From: a bacterium HR12
GTDB lineage: Bacteria > Actinomycetota > UBA4738 > HRBIN12
Reading direction: 5' to 3'
Assembly: GCA_002898915.1 (NCBI GenBank)
Contig: BEHO01000049.1
Location: 1 to 7,408, forward strand
Length of the DNA stretch: 7,408 nt
The notes under the pieces: model-generated
The model's input: the letters and a program-made list of their open reading frames with translations, nothing else
Databases searched by the model: none
Told to the model about the DNA's origin: nothing
Position numbers and translations under genes: made by a program
Part shown: positions 1-5,385 of the stretch, piece by piece
Position numbering within the stretch: position 1 is the first letter of the stretch
How the letters are laid out: every line of letters begins with the position of its first letter

Positions 1-27
1 GCTCAGGGCTGAGGCTGCGTGGTTCGG

Positions 28-33
28 TAGGCT
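28..33 (+). promoter_or_regulatory. Possible -10 box of the cyclophilin gene (weak 5' leader)
   Basis: TAGGCT lies nine bases before the GTG start. No convincing -35 is visible, but only 27 bases precede it in the window. There is no Shine-Dalgarno sequence between this box and the GTG, so the message could be leaderless or have only a few leader bases. The same hexamer occurs in front of the tRNA gene at 904-909. Confidence 0.35.
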
Positions 34-42
34 GGCGCCGCC

Positions 43-906
43 GTGAGCAAGGCTCGGAAGCGACAGCTCGCGCGCCGGTACGAGCGGCGGCTCGCCGAGC
101 GGCGCGCCCGGCAGCGCCGGCGTCGGGTCGCGATCGCCGCGGGCTCGATCGTGGGGGCGACCCTGCTGGTCGTGGCGTTCCTCACGTTCGTGGCCGGCGG
201 GGGCGAGCCGGCGCCCTCCCCGAGCCCGACCTCCGGCACGGGGCCGACCGGCCCCACCGGCGCCGAGCCGGGGACGCGCACGGGGACGGTGACGCCGAGC
301 CCCGGCCCCACCGAGGTGGCCTGCGGCGCCGCGGTGCCCGCGGGCGCCGACCGGCCGAAGCCCCAGTTCGCGGCGCCCGCGCAGGTGCTCGAGGCGGGGA
401 AGCGGTACACGGCGACCCTGCGGACCTCCTGCGGGGACATCGTGATCGAGCTCCTCTCCGAGGACGCCCCCGAGACCGTGAACTCCTTCGTCTTCCTCGC
501 GCGGCGGGGCTTCTTCGACGGCACGCGGTTCCACCGCATCGACGCGTCCCTCGACGTGATCCAGGGAGGGGATCCCACCGGCACCGGCTCCGGGGGACCG
601 GGGTACACGATCCCGGACGAGCTCACGGGGGACGAGCGGTACGGACCGGGGGTCGTGGCGATGGCCAACGCCGGCCCCGACACCGGCGGGAGCCAGTTCT
701 TCATCGTGGCCGGGCCGGGCGGGCACCAGCTGGACGCGCGGCCGGCCTACACGATCTTCGGCCGCGTGGTCCGGGGGATGGACGTCGTGCGCCGGATCGC
801 CCGTCTGCCCATCCAGGACCCCGAGGCGGCCGCGGCGGGGGACCTCCGCGGTCAGCAGCCCGCTCAGGCCGTGTACCTCGAGGCGGTGATCGTCCGAGCC
901 CGCTAG
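43..906 (+). CDS. Membrane-anchored cyclophilin-type peptidyl-prolyl cis-trans isomerase
   Basis: A 287-residue protein predicted to isomerise Xaa-Pro bonds of proteins outside the membrane. Residues 1-28 are extremely basic and helical, 29-51 form one hydrophobic membrane helix, and 52-115 are a Pro/Ser/Thr/Gly-rich linker with Cys94. The cyclophilin domain spans about 118-287. Family landmarks are FHR (Arg165, the catalytic arginine), VIQGGDPTGTGSGGPGY (Gln174), AMANAGPDTGGSQFF (Phe219/220) and YTIFGRVV. Aromatic positions that are Trp and His in human CypA are Gln and Tyr here, and the FM pair before the catalytic Gln is changed, so the pocket is divergent though the Arg is kept. The whole layout matches actinobacterial PpiB-type proteins (known family fact). 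The GTG at 43 is chosen because it gives the complete basic N-terminus. The TAG stop overlaps a possible tRNA promoter. Its membrane topology (basic end inside, PPIase outside) is inferred. Confidence 0.95.
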   Translation: MSKARKRQLARRYERRLAERRARQRRRRVAIAAGSIVGATLLVVAFLTFVAGGGEPAPSPSPTSGTGPTGPTGAEPGTRTGTVTPSPGPTEVACGAAVPAGADRPKPQFAAPAQVLEAGKRYTATLRTSCGDIVIELLSEDAPETVNSFVFLARRGFFDGTRFHRIDASLDVIQGGDPTGTGSGGPGYTIPDELTGDERYGPGVVAMANAGPDTGGSQFFIVAGPGGHQLDARPAYTIFGRVVRGMDVVRRIARLPIQDPEAAAAGDLRGQQPAQAVYLEAVIVRAR

Positions 907-909
907 GCT
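904..909 (+). promoter_or_regulatory. Possible -10 box of tRNA-Leu, overlapping the cyclophilin stop codon
   Basis: TAGGCT starts at the TAG stop of the cyclophilin gene and ends 12 bases before the mature tRNA 5' end, which would give a 5' leader of about five bases. No good -35 is visible at 15-18 bases upstream. The alternative is that the tRNA is only processed from the cyclophilin transcript. Confidence 0.4.
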
Positions 910-921
910 GAGACGTACCCG

Positions 922-1007
922 GCCCGGGTGTCGGAACCGGTAGACGACGGCGCCTTAAAAGCGCTTGTCCCGGAAGGGACGTGTGGGTTCGAGTCCCACC
1001 CCGGGCA
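922..1007 (+). tRNA. tRNA-Leu, anticodon TAA (UAA)
   Basis: A complete class II tRNA of 86 bases. The acceptor stem GCCCGGG (922-928) pairs with CCCGGGC (1000-1006), and the discriminator is A1007, as expected for leucine. The anticodon stem GGCGC/GCGCT (949-953/961-965) has one G-U pair and holds loop CTTAAAA with anticodon TAA at 956-958. The long variable arm GTCCC-GGAA-GGGAC (967-980) and T arm GTGGG-TTCGAGT-CCCAC (983-999) are perfect. The CCA end is not encoded (CGA follows), so it must be added after transcription. It reads UUA and probably UUG, rare codons in such a GC-rich genome. Confidence 0.96.
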
Positions 1008-1038
1008 CGAGCGAGGTGCTCCTCGACGGGGTGGGCCC

Positions 1039-1146
1039 GTCAACCCGTGGACGACGAGGCGGCCTCTCCCCGCCGTCAACCCGTGGACGACGAGGCGGCC
1101 TCTCCCCGCCGTCAACCCGTGGACGACGGGGCGGCCTCTCCCCGCC
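1039..1146. repeat. Three tandem 36-bp repeats beside tRNA-Leu
   Basis: Units at 1039-1074, 1075-1110 and 1111-1146; the first two are identical and the third differs by one base (A to G at unit position 19). Each unit opens with the 14-base imperfect dyad GTCAACCCGTGGAC and ends with a possible hairpin GGCGG-CCTCTCC-CCGCC. The array lies between convergent genes, 31 bases after the tRNA. It is open in several frames only because it is GC-rich and its length is a multiple of three; no start or SD sequence supports translation. Confidence 0.93.
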
Positions 1147-1153
1147 GTCGCTC

Positions 1154-1203
1154 ATCAACCCCTTGACAGCTCCGTCCGCGGTCGTTCCGGTCACCGTGTT
1201 GAC
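1154..1203. repeat. Two diverged copies of the dyad from the 36-bp array
   Basis: ATCAACCCCTTGAC at 1154-1167 and GTCACCGTGTTGAC at 1190-1203 resemble the 14-base dyad that opens each 36-bp unit. They match it at 11 of 14 positions, the second when read on the opposite strand. Their starts are again exactly 36 bases apart. The DNA between them does not resemble the linker of the tandem units, which suggests that the dyad is the conserved part. That they belong with the array is inference. Confidence 0.5.
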
Positions 1204-1216
1204 GCGCGGCGGGCGC

Positions 1217-1231
1217 GGGGGCCGAACCCCC
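1217..1231 (-). terminator. Possible hairpin terminator after the glycosyltransferase gene
   Basis: GGGGG-CCGAA-CCCCC forms a five-pair G/C stem one base beyond the glycosyltransferase stop codon. No T-tract follows on either strand, so intrinsic termination is uncertain; T-poor hairpins of this kind are common in GC-rich actinobacteria. Confidence 0.35.
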
Positions 1232-1232
1232 C

Positions 1233-2543
1233 TCACCCCTCCAGCTCGCCGGCCCGGTACCGCCGCCCGAGGTCCTCGATCAGGTCCGCCGCCCTGGTCT
1301 TGCCGTCCCGCCGACGGATCTCCTCGCCCTCGCGCGCCATCCGCTCCCGGAGGGCGGTATCCCCGAGGAGCCGCTCGATCGCCTCGTGCATCTCGCGCTC
1401 CTCGAACCGGTACGTATCGAGGCGCACGCCGTACCCCAGCTCGTGCACGCGCTGGGCGTTGTCGTACTGGTCCCAGAACAGGGGCAGGACGATCATCGGC
1501 TTCCCGAAGTGGAAGGCCTCGGTCGTCGTGTTGTTCCCCCCGTGGGTGATGACCAGGTCGACGAGGGGGATGATCGAGGTCTGCGGCACCCGGGCCTCGC
1601 CCCACATGTTGTCGGCGAGCTCGAACTCGTCGGCCCGCGGTCCCTTCGAGACGATGTACCGGTGGGGCGTGCGCGAGAGCACGTCCACCAGCCGCTCCAT
1701 GAGCTCGACGTCGGCCGAGCCGAGCGAGCCGAGGGAGAGGTAGATCAGCGCGCCATCGCCGTCCCGCAGGTGCTCGGGCACCTCGAAGGGCTCCTCGGTC
1801 TCGCGCACGCTCGAGTCGAGCCGGTGCCAGGTCGGCGCGAGCGGCCGCGAGCGCCGGTAGTCCGCGAACTCCGGGTACAGGTACAGGTTCAGGTACCGCG
1901 ACTCGTGGATGAACTCCAGGTACGGGAGCGGAGGCGCGCCCGCGTCGACGACGAAGGCGTTCGTCGCCTCCCAGAGCTCCCGGTGGGTGCGCTCGTACTC
2001 CGCCCGGAACTCGTCCCAGCCGGTCCGGTCGTCGCTCGGGTACCCGCTGAAGACCGGCGGCAGGTCCGGGTCCTTGATCTCGAGCGGGTTGCACGACACG
2101 ATCCGAACCCACGGCGCCCCGTGGGTGAGCAGCGCCGGGAAGCAGCACACGTTGTCCTCGACGATGACGTCCGGTCGGACGCGATCGAGGATCTCCCGCA
2201 GCTGTTGCTCGCAGTAGCGGGCGCCGTCGATGAGGGACTCCCACACCGGGCGGATGAACGAGTCGAGCTGCTCGATGGTCGGCTTCCGGAACTCCGGCGC
2301 GGTCTGGGTGATGAAGTCGGTCCAGAACTGGCCGGCGTCCTGCTCCTCCTCAGGGGGCGGCGCCAGGTCCACCAGGTCCTCCTCGAAGCCGAGGGGCTCC
2401 AGGCGCCCCTTCCACGAGGCCTCGGCGGCGAAGACCACGCGGTGCCCCCGCCGCTCCAGGACCTTGCCGATGCCGATGCAGTTGTTCGTCGGCCCGTACG
2501 CGCTCTCGGGCATGAACACGATCGTCAGGCGCTCATCGCTCAT
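1233..2543 (-). CDS. GT1 / MGT-type glycosyltransferase (GT-B fold)
   Basis: A 436-residue soluble protein of the UDP-glucuronosyl/glucosyl-transferase-like GT1 family, about the usual length. It is expected to move a sugar from a nucleotide-sugar donor to a small lipophilic acceptor; the acceptor cannot be told from sequence. The C-terminal donor domain is typical: a YLSLGSLGS strand, VPQTSIIPLVDLVITHGGNNTT with His334 of the HGG motif, GKPMIVLPLFWDQ with Asp358-Gln359, then DNAQRV. The N-terminal domain has a Rossmann start and RRGHRVVF, but GHVNP, which normally carries the catalytic His, reads GPTNN (residues 17-21). The ATG at 2543 is preceded by GAGGAGG, 11 bases away. It lies 66 bp downstream of the M23 peptidase gene on the same strand and may be co-transcribed. 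No signal peptide or membrane helix is visible. Confidence 0.93.
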   Translation of the reverse strand: MSDERLTIVFMPESAYGPTNNCIGIGKVLERRGHRVVFAAEASWKGRLEPLGFEEDLVDLAPPPEEEQDAGQFWTDFITQTAPEFRKPTIEQLDSFIRPVWESLIDGARYCEQQLREILDRVRPDVIVEDNVCCFPALLTHGAPWVRIVSCNPLEIKDPDLPPVFSGYPSDDRTGWDEFRAEYERTHRELWEATNAFVVDAGAPPLPYLEFIHESRYLNLYLYPEFADYRRSRPLAPTWHRLDSSVRETEEPFEVPEHLRDGDGALIYLSLGSLGSADVELMERLVDVLSRTPHRYIVSKGPRADEFELADNMWGEARVPQTSIIPLVDLVITHGGNNTTTEAFHFGKPMIVLPLFWDQYDNAQRVHELGYGVRLDTYRFEEREMHEAIERLLGDTALRERMAREGEEIRRRDGKTRAADLIEDLGRRYRAGELEG

Positions 2544-2554
2544 CCGTGCGACGA

Positions 2555-2561
2555 CCTCCTC
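2555..2561 (-). promoter_or_regulatory. Shine-Dalgarno sequence of the glycosyltransferase
   Basis: On the minus strand this reads GAGGAGG, a strong anti-16S match, 11 bases before the ATG. It supports the chosen start, although the spacing is a little long. Confidence 0.65.
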
Positions 2562-2587
2562 GGTCCGGTCCGGTGCGCGAAGGGTAC

Positions 2588-2599
2588 CTGACCCGTCAG
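2588..2599. repeat. 12-bp inverted repeat between the M23 and glycosyltransferase genes
   Basis: CTGAC-CC-GTCAG is a perfect five-base dyad with a two-base centre, too tight for an RNA hairpin and therefore more like a protein-binding site. It lies in the 66-bp gap between the two minus-strand genes. It may be chance; no known regulator motif is recognised. Confidence 0.35.
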
Positions 2600-2601
2600 C
2601 G

Positions 2602-2627
2602 GACCTGCATCAGCAGACCTGCATCAG
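2602..2627. repeat. 14-bp tandem duplication at the M23 stop codon
   Basis: GACCTGCATCAG occurs at 2602-2613 and again at 2616-2627 with CA between, a unit of 14 bases repeated almost twice. The peptidase stop codon (2610-2612) falls in one copy. Because 14 is not a multiple of three, the duplication changed the reading frame at the C-terminus and set the present end of the protein. Confidence 0.8.
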
Positions 2628-3665
2628 GAACGGGTAGGGGTCGACGGCGCGCCCACCCCCTGGATGCCACTCGAAGTGGTCGTGCGGTCCTCCGGCGTTC
2701 CCGGTCGCTCCCACGTACCCGACGATGTCCCCCCGCTGGACCCAGCCGAGGTTGCCGAACCGCGAGAGGTGCGCGTTGTAGACGTACCCGAAGTCCCCGA
2801 AGACCTTCACGGCGAGGCCGCCCATCCGGTTGTTCGCCGTGACCGCGTAGCCGTCGAAGGGGGCGACGATCGGCGTGCCGAGGGGTGCCGCGATGTCCAC
2901 GCCCTGGTGCACGTGGTCGCCGCCCCGCTCCTCGCTCCGGTGGACCCAGATCCCGAAGCTGTCGGAGATCGCGTGCGGCCCCCGCACGGGGCAGACGGCG
3001 AAGGGGCGGATCCGGGAGATCTCCCACAGGACCTCGCGCTTGCGTTCCCGCAGGGCGGCGTACAGCGCCCGGGAGGCGAGGAGCTTGCGCCGGAGCCGCT
3101 CCCGATCCGCCTGCAGGCGCGCCCGGGCGTAGTCGAGCTTCGCCCGGAGCCGCAGCACCTGATCCCGCGCGATCGAGACCCGCTCCTCGGTCGCCTGGAC
3201 CTTGCGAGCGAGGAGCCCGTCCCGGCGGTTCAGCTCCTCCAGGTAGCCGATCCGGTTCACGACGTCGGCGGCCGAGGTGGCCGTGACCACGTACAGGAAG
3301 GGGGTGCCCGGACCGAGCACGTAGGCGGCGCGGGCCCGCTCGTTCAGCCGCTCGCGGAGAGCGGCGAGGCGGCGCTCCAGCCCCCGGATCTCCCGGGAGA
3401 GCGCCCGCTCGCGGAGCGCGGCCTCGTGGATCTCGGCCTCGGTCGTGGCGATCCCGGTGGCCAGGCGGTTCAGCTCGCGCTGCAGCTCGCGCATCCTCGC
3501 CGCGCGCGTCCGGATTGCGGCCTTCGTCTCGCGGAGCTCCTCCCGCGCTTCGCGCAGCTCGTCGTCGGCGCGGGTCAGCCCGGGCGCGGTGATGAGGAGC
3601 AGGCAGGCCACGCCCGCCGCGAGGAGCACCCAGGACCCGCCCCGGCGGGGTCGGAGGACGCGCAT
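2610..3665 (-). CDS. Secreted M23 (LytM/EnvC-like) peptidase with coiled-coil domain
   Basis: Predicted zinc endopeptidase or amidase activator acting on peptidoglycan outside the membrane. Read from the ATG at 3665 it has 351 residues. Residues 1-33 are a signal peptide (RPRR, then a hydrophobic core, cut likely after TRA). Two long charged coiled coils (about 35-115 and 150-215) flank a hinge (AYVLGPGTPFLYVVTATSAA) like that of EnvC/PcsB proteins, which are driven by FtsEX; that link is inference. The LytM domain spans about 228-345. All five key residues are present: His253 and Asp257 (HQGVD), His299 (NAHL), His328 and His330 (HDHFEW), so it should be catalytic. The frame is open 40 codons further upstream, but that part is Arg/Pro-rich and would bury the signal peptide, so the internal ATG is preferred although its SD is weak. 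It is divergent from the promoter at 3804-3832 and possibly heads an operon with the glycosyltransferase. Confidence 0.93.
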   Translation of the reverse strand: MRVLRPRRGGSWVLLAAGVACLLLITAPGLTRADDELREAREELRETKAAIRTRAARMRELQRELNRLATGIATTEAEIHEAALRERALSREIRGLERRLAALRERLNERARAAYVLGPGTPFLYVVTATSAADVVNRIGYLEELNRRDGLLARKVQATEERVSIARDQVLRLRAKLDYARARLQADRERLRRKLLASRALYAALRERKREVLWEISRIRPFAVCPVRGPHAISDSFGIWVHRSEERGGDHVHQGVDIAAPLGTPIVAPFDGYAVTANNRMGGLAVKVFGDFGYVYNAHLSRFGNLGWVQRGDIVGYVGATGNAGGPHDHFEWHPGGGRAVDPYPFLMQVC

Positions 3666-3715
3666 CCGGACCCGCGAGGGTACGCCCTCGCGCCGCGGCC
3701 GCGCCACGGCAGTCG

Positions 3716-3721
3716 GACCTA
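3716..3721 (-). promoter_or_regulatory. Weak candidate -10 box for the M23 peptidase
   Basis: On the minus strand this reads TAGGTC, about 50 bases before the preferred ATG. No recognisable -35 lies 16-18 bases further upstream. It is offered only because it resembles the TAGGYT boxes elsewhere in the window. Confidence 0.2.
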
Positions 3722-3756
3722 GGCCACGGAGCCTCCACCGGCCCGAAGGGGGCAGT

Positions 3757-3799
3757 CCGAACGGAGGGGTCCGATCGGGCAGCACACTCGGCCGTTCGG
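3757..3799. promoter_or_regulatory. Cluster of three CCGWWCGG octamers (possible operator)
   Basis: CCGAACGG (3757-3764), CCGATCGG (3771-3778) and CCGTTCGG (3792-3799) are variants of one symmetrical octamer. The first and third, extended by one base, are perfect inverted copies (TCCGAACGG and CCGTTCGGA). The cluster ends five bases before the -35 of the plus-strand promoter and lies 92 bp or more from the M23 start on the other side. A regulator controlling the divergent units is a reasonable inference; no known family site is recognised. Confidence 0.5.
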
Positions 3800-3803
3800 A
3801 TCC

Positions 3804-3832
3804 TTGCCCTGGGCGGGGCCCGATGCTAGGTT
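3804..3832 (+). promoter_or_regulatory. Housekeeping-type promoter with extended -10
   Basis: TTGCCC (3804-3809), a 17-base spacer, then TAGGTT (3827-3832) preceded by TGC, which gives an extended -10. Spacing is ideal and the match is the best in the window. Transcription would start near 3839, about 50 bases before the GTG of the short frame at 3890, and could run on into the RTX gene at 4356. Confidence 0.6.
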
Positions 3833-3889
3833 CGCGGCGCTGCGCGGCGGCGTGTCCCCGCGTGGGTGGCGTGCTGGAGAGAGGGATCC

Positions 3890-4240
3890 GTGGTCACGAG
3901 GATCACCGACCTGCGGAGCGGCGATGGAGGGTACGCCGCGCTCGGGGGTCATCTCCTCGCCCTCCCGCTGCCGAACGAGCAGGACGCGGAGGCGGCCCCC
4001 TAGGAGACCATGATCCGGGTCGTCCAGGGGCTGTACCGCTTCGACGGGCGGTACGGGCTGTAGCCTCGGATCGCTCCTCCGATCGCTCCGTACGCCGCCC
4101 TCGTCCTGCGTGAGGTCGAGGGCCGGGGCCACCGCGAGGACGTCGAGGAGCACGGCAGCAGGCCGAGGGGGCCCACAGCCCTCATCCACCGGGCCGAGGG
4201 GGCCTTCCGCCGGGGCTGGCTCCGGACCGCGCCTGGCCCC
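3890..4240 (+). pseudogene. Decayed or very short reading frame with intact promoter and SD
   Basis: A GTG at 3890 follows GGAGAGAGGG (3876-3885) and the promoter at 3804-3832. It opens a 37-codon frame starting MVTRITDLRSGDGGYAALGG and ending at TAG 4001-4003. The same frame resumes at once (ETMIRVVQGLYRFDGRYGL), stops at a second TAG (4061-4063), then runs on with coding-like G/C third positions (for example YAALVLREVEGRGH) past 4200. A single gene broken by two nonsense mutations is my preferred reading. The alternatives are a real 37-residue peptide, a 17-residue peptide from the ATG at 4010 (GGAG just before it), or a leader frame for the RTX gene. I do not recognise the family, and the 3' end given is approximate. 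Confidence 0.4.
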
Positions 4241-4355
4241 AGGGCGTCCTGCTCGCCCGATGCGGGCCGATCGGGTCGGGCTGCTTCCCCCCGGCCGGAG
4301 GGGGATGGTTCCTGTTGCGTGGAGGAGGAATGGAGAGGAGTAAGGGGGTGGGTCC
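4064..4355 (+). other. Leader region before the RTX gene
   Basis: No intact gene is supported here. The first half continues the frame of the broken gene. A direct repeat GATCGCTCC occurs at 4069-4077 and 4080-4088, and a fourth CCGATCGG octamer at 4267-4274. The last 40 bases are purine-rich (GGAGGAGGAATGGAGAGGAG) and lead into the RTX ribosome binding site. No separate RTX promoter stands out. Confidence 0.4.
4343..4348 (+). promoter_or_regulatory. Ribosome binding site of the RTX gene
   Basis: AGGGGG lies seven bases before the ATG at 4356; a stronger GGAGAGGAG (4332-4340) lies 15 bases before it. An in-frame GTG at 4365 is the alternative start and would not alter the signal peptide prediction. 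Confidence 0.5.
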
Positions 4356-5171
4356 ATGATCAGGGTGAGCAAGAGGGTCGTGGCCCTGATCACGGCCGAA
4401 GCGCTGATGGCGTCCGCGTTCCTGGCCCTCGCGGTGATCGGTGCCGGACCCGCGTCGGCGGCGGGTACGTGCGTCTACGACGGTGCGTCGCAGGTGGTCA
4501 CCATCGGTATCAGCGGGGACTCGGCCTCGACCCTCTATACGGATGCGACCGGCGCGATCCTGCTCGATGGGAGCCCGTGCGGCGCCGCGAACGTCAGCAA
4601 CACGACGCAGATCGCCGTGTTCGGTCAGGCGGACACCAGCGAGGGGCTGACCATCACGAACAACGGCGGTATCCCGTTCCCGGCCACGATCTCGTGGCAG
4701 GTGGTGCTCGGCACCGGCTCCGGTGACTGGGTCGCGATCGTGTTGTGGTACGAGGCGCCCGGGAGCGTGTCGGTGACCGACTCCGGCTTCACGATGGCCG
4801 GAGCGACCGGCCTGTTCAGCGGTGTCGAGCTCCTCAGCGTGACGGGTGGCGGCTGGAACGACACGATCGACGGCTCCGCGCTGACCGCCACCGGCCCGGT
4901 CTTCGCGGCCCAGGGCGGCGAGGGTGCTGACGCGATCACCGGCGGCGCCGGCACCGACATCATGGGCGGCGGAGACGGGAACGACGCTGTCGTGGGCGGC
5001 GGCGGGAGCGACGTGATCCGCGGCGGCGCCGGCGACGACGGTCTGCGCGGGGGGTCCGGCAACGACGAGCTCCGTGGCGGGACCGGCGACGACGAGCTCC
5101 GTGGCGGGAGGGGTCTCGACGCGTGCGCCGGGGGCCCCGGGACGGACGTCGTCAGGGCCTGCGAGAGCTGA
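4356..5171 (+). CDS. Secreted RTX-type calcium-binding repeat protein
   Basis: A 271-residue exported protein of unknown specific role. Residues 1-36 are a Sec signal peptide (basic VSKR, hydrophobic core, cleavage likely after ASA or ASAA). Residues 37-186 are a Thr/Ser/Gly-rich beta domain with Cys39 and Cys75, which may form a disulfide; I do not recognise it. Residues 187-267 are nine gapless nonapeptides of the GGxGxDxux type (haemolysin-type calcium-binding repeats), which fold as a parallel beta-roll when Ca2+ is bound. The end has Cys252 and Cys269 around the last repeats. RTX proteins of Gram-negatives use a C-terminal signal and a type I system; here an N-terminal Sec signal is present and no exporter is visible. 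No protease, lipase or toxin domain is seen, so it may be structural, adhesive or cell-surface. It may share a transcript with the broken frame upstream. Confidence 0.9.
   Translation: MIRVSKRVVALITAEALMASAFLALAVIGAGPASAAGTCVYDGASQVVTIGISGDSASTLYTDATGAILLDGSPCGAANVSNTTQIAVFGQADTSEGLTITNNGGIPFPATISWQVVLGTGSGDWVAIVLWYEAPGSVSVTDSGFTMAGATGLFSGVELLSVTGGGWNDTIDGSALTATGPVFAAQGGEGADAITGGAGTDIMGGGDGNDAVVGGGGSDVIRGGAGDDGLRGGSGNDELRGGTGDDELRGGRGLDACAGGPGTDVVRACES
4914..5156 (+). repeat. Nine RTX nonapeptide-coding repeats (27-bp period)
   Basis: Nine consecutive 27-base units encode residues 187-267. Most are diverged at DNA level, but units six and seven share an identical stretch of 21 bases (5062-5082 and 5089-5109), which points to a recent duplication or gene conversion within the array. 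Confidence 0.85.
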
Positions 5172-5385
5172 GGCGGGGGTGGAGCGTCCCCTCCCTGTCC
5201 GTGATGAACGCGGACGGGCCGGTGTCGTCCTCTCTCCTCGGACGGCCAGTGGTTCGCTCGCCCGAGGGGGCGCCGCTGCCAGGTCCCGTCGATCCGAGCG
5301 AGCGTCAGCCGGATCGGTTCCTGGGTGGTGAGCGGCTCGACCCGGCCACGATGTCGAGACCGGACCCGCGCCCGGTCGTGCGGGG
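5172..5385. other. Convergent spacer between the RTX and hydrolase genes
   Basis: This 214-bp gap separates two genes that converge. I see no coding signal, no tRNA and no strong terminator; GGA-GCG-TCC near 5191-5199 is only a weak stem. Short frames here have no SD sequence. Confidence 0.4.

Noticed and set aside
1039..1146. CRISPR array
   Set aside because: The 36-bp units are directly adjacent without unique spacers, and no cas gene is near. It is a tandem repeat.
1163..1168. TTGACA as a -35 box
   Set aside because: No TAnnnT box follows at 16-18 bases and no gene starts downstream on that strand. The hexamer is part of the dyad motif.
955..2244. Minus-strand frame joining the 36-bp repeats (as a repeated 12-residue peptide) to the glycosyltransferase region
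   Set aside because: It is a frame shadow of the glycosyltransferase that happens to be open through the repeats, and it even covers the tRNA. No start signal.
3666..3785. N-terminal 40-codon extension of the M23 peptidase
   Set aside because: The extension is Arg/Pro-rich, unlike an exported protein's start, and would place the signal peptide internally.
3719..4393. Minus-strand 224-codon frame covering the region between the M23 and RTX genes
   Set aside because: Pro/Arg/Gly-rich without a domain or SD. The plus-strand frame at 3890 has promoter, SD and better codon pattern.
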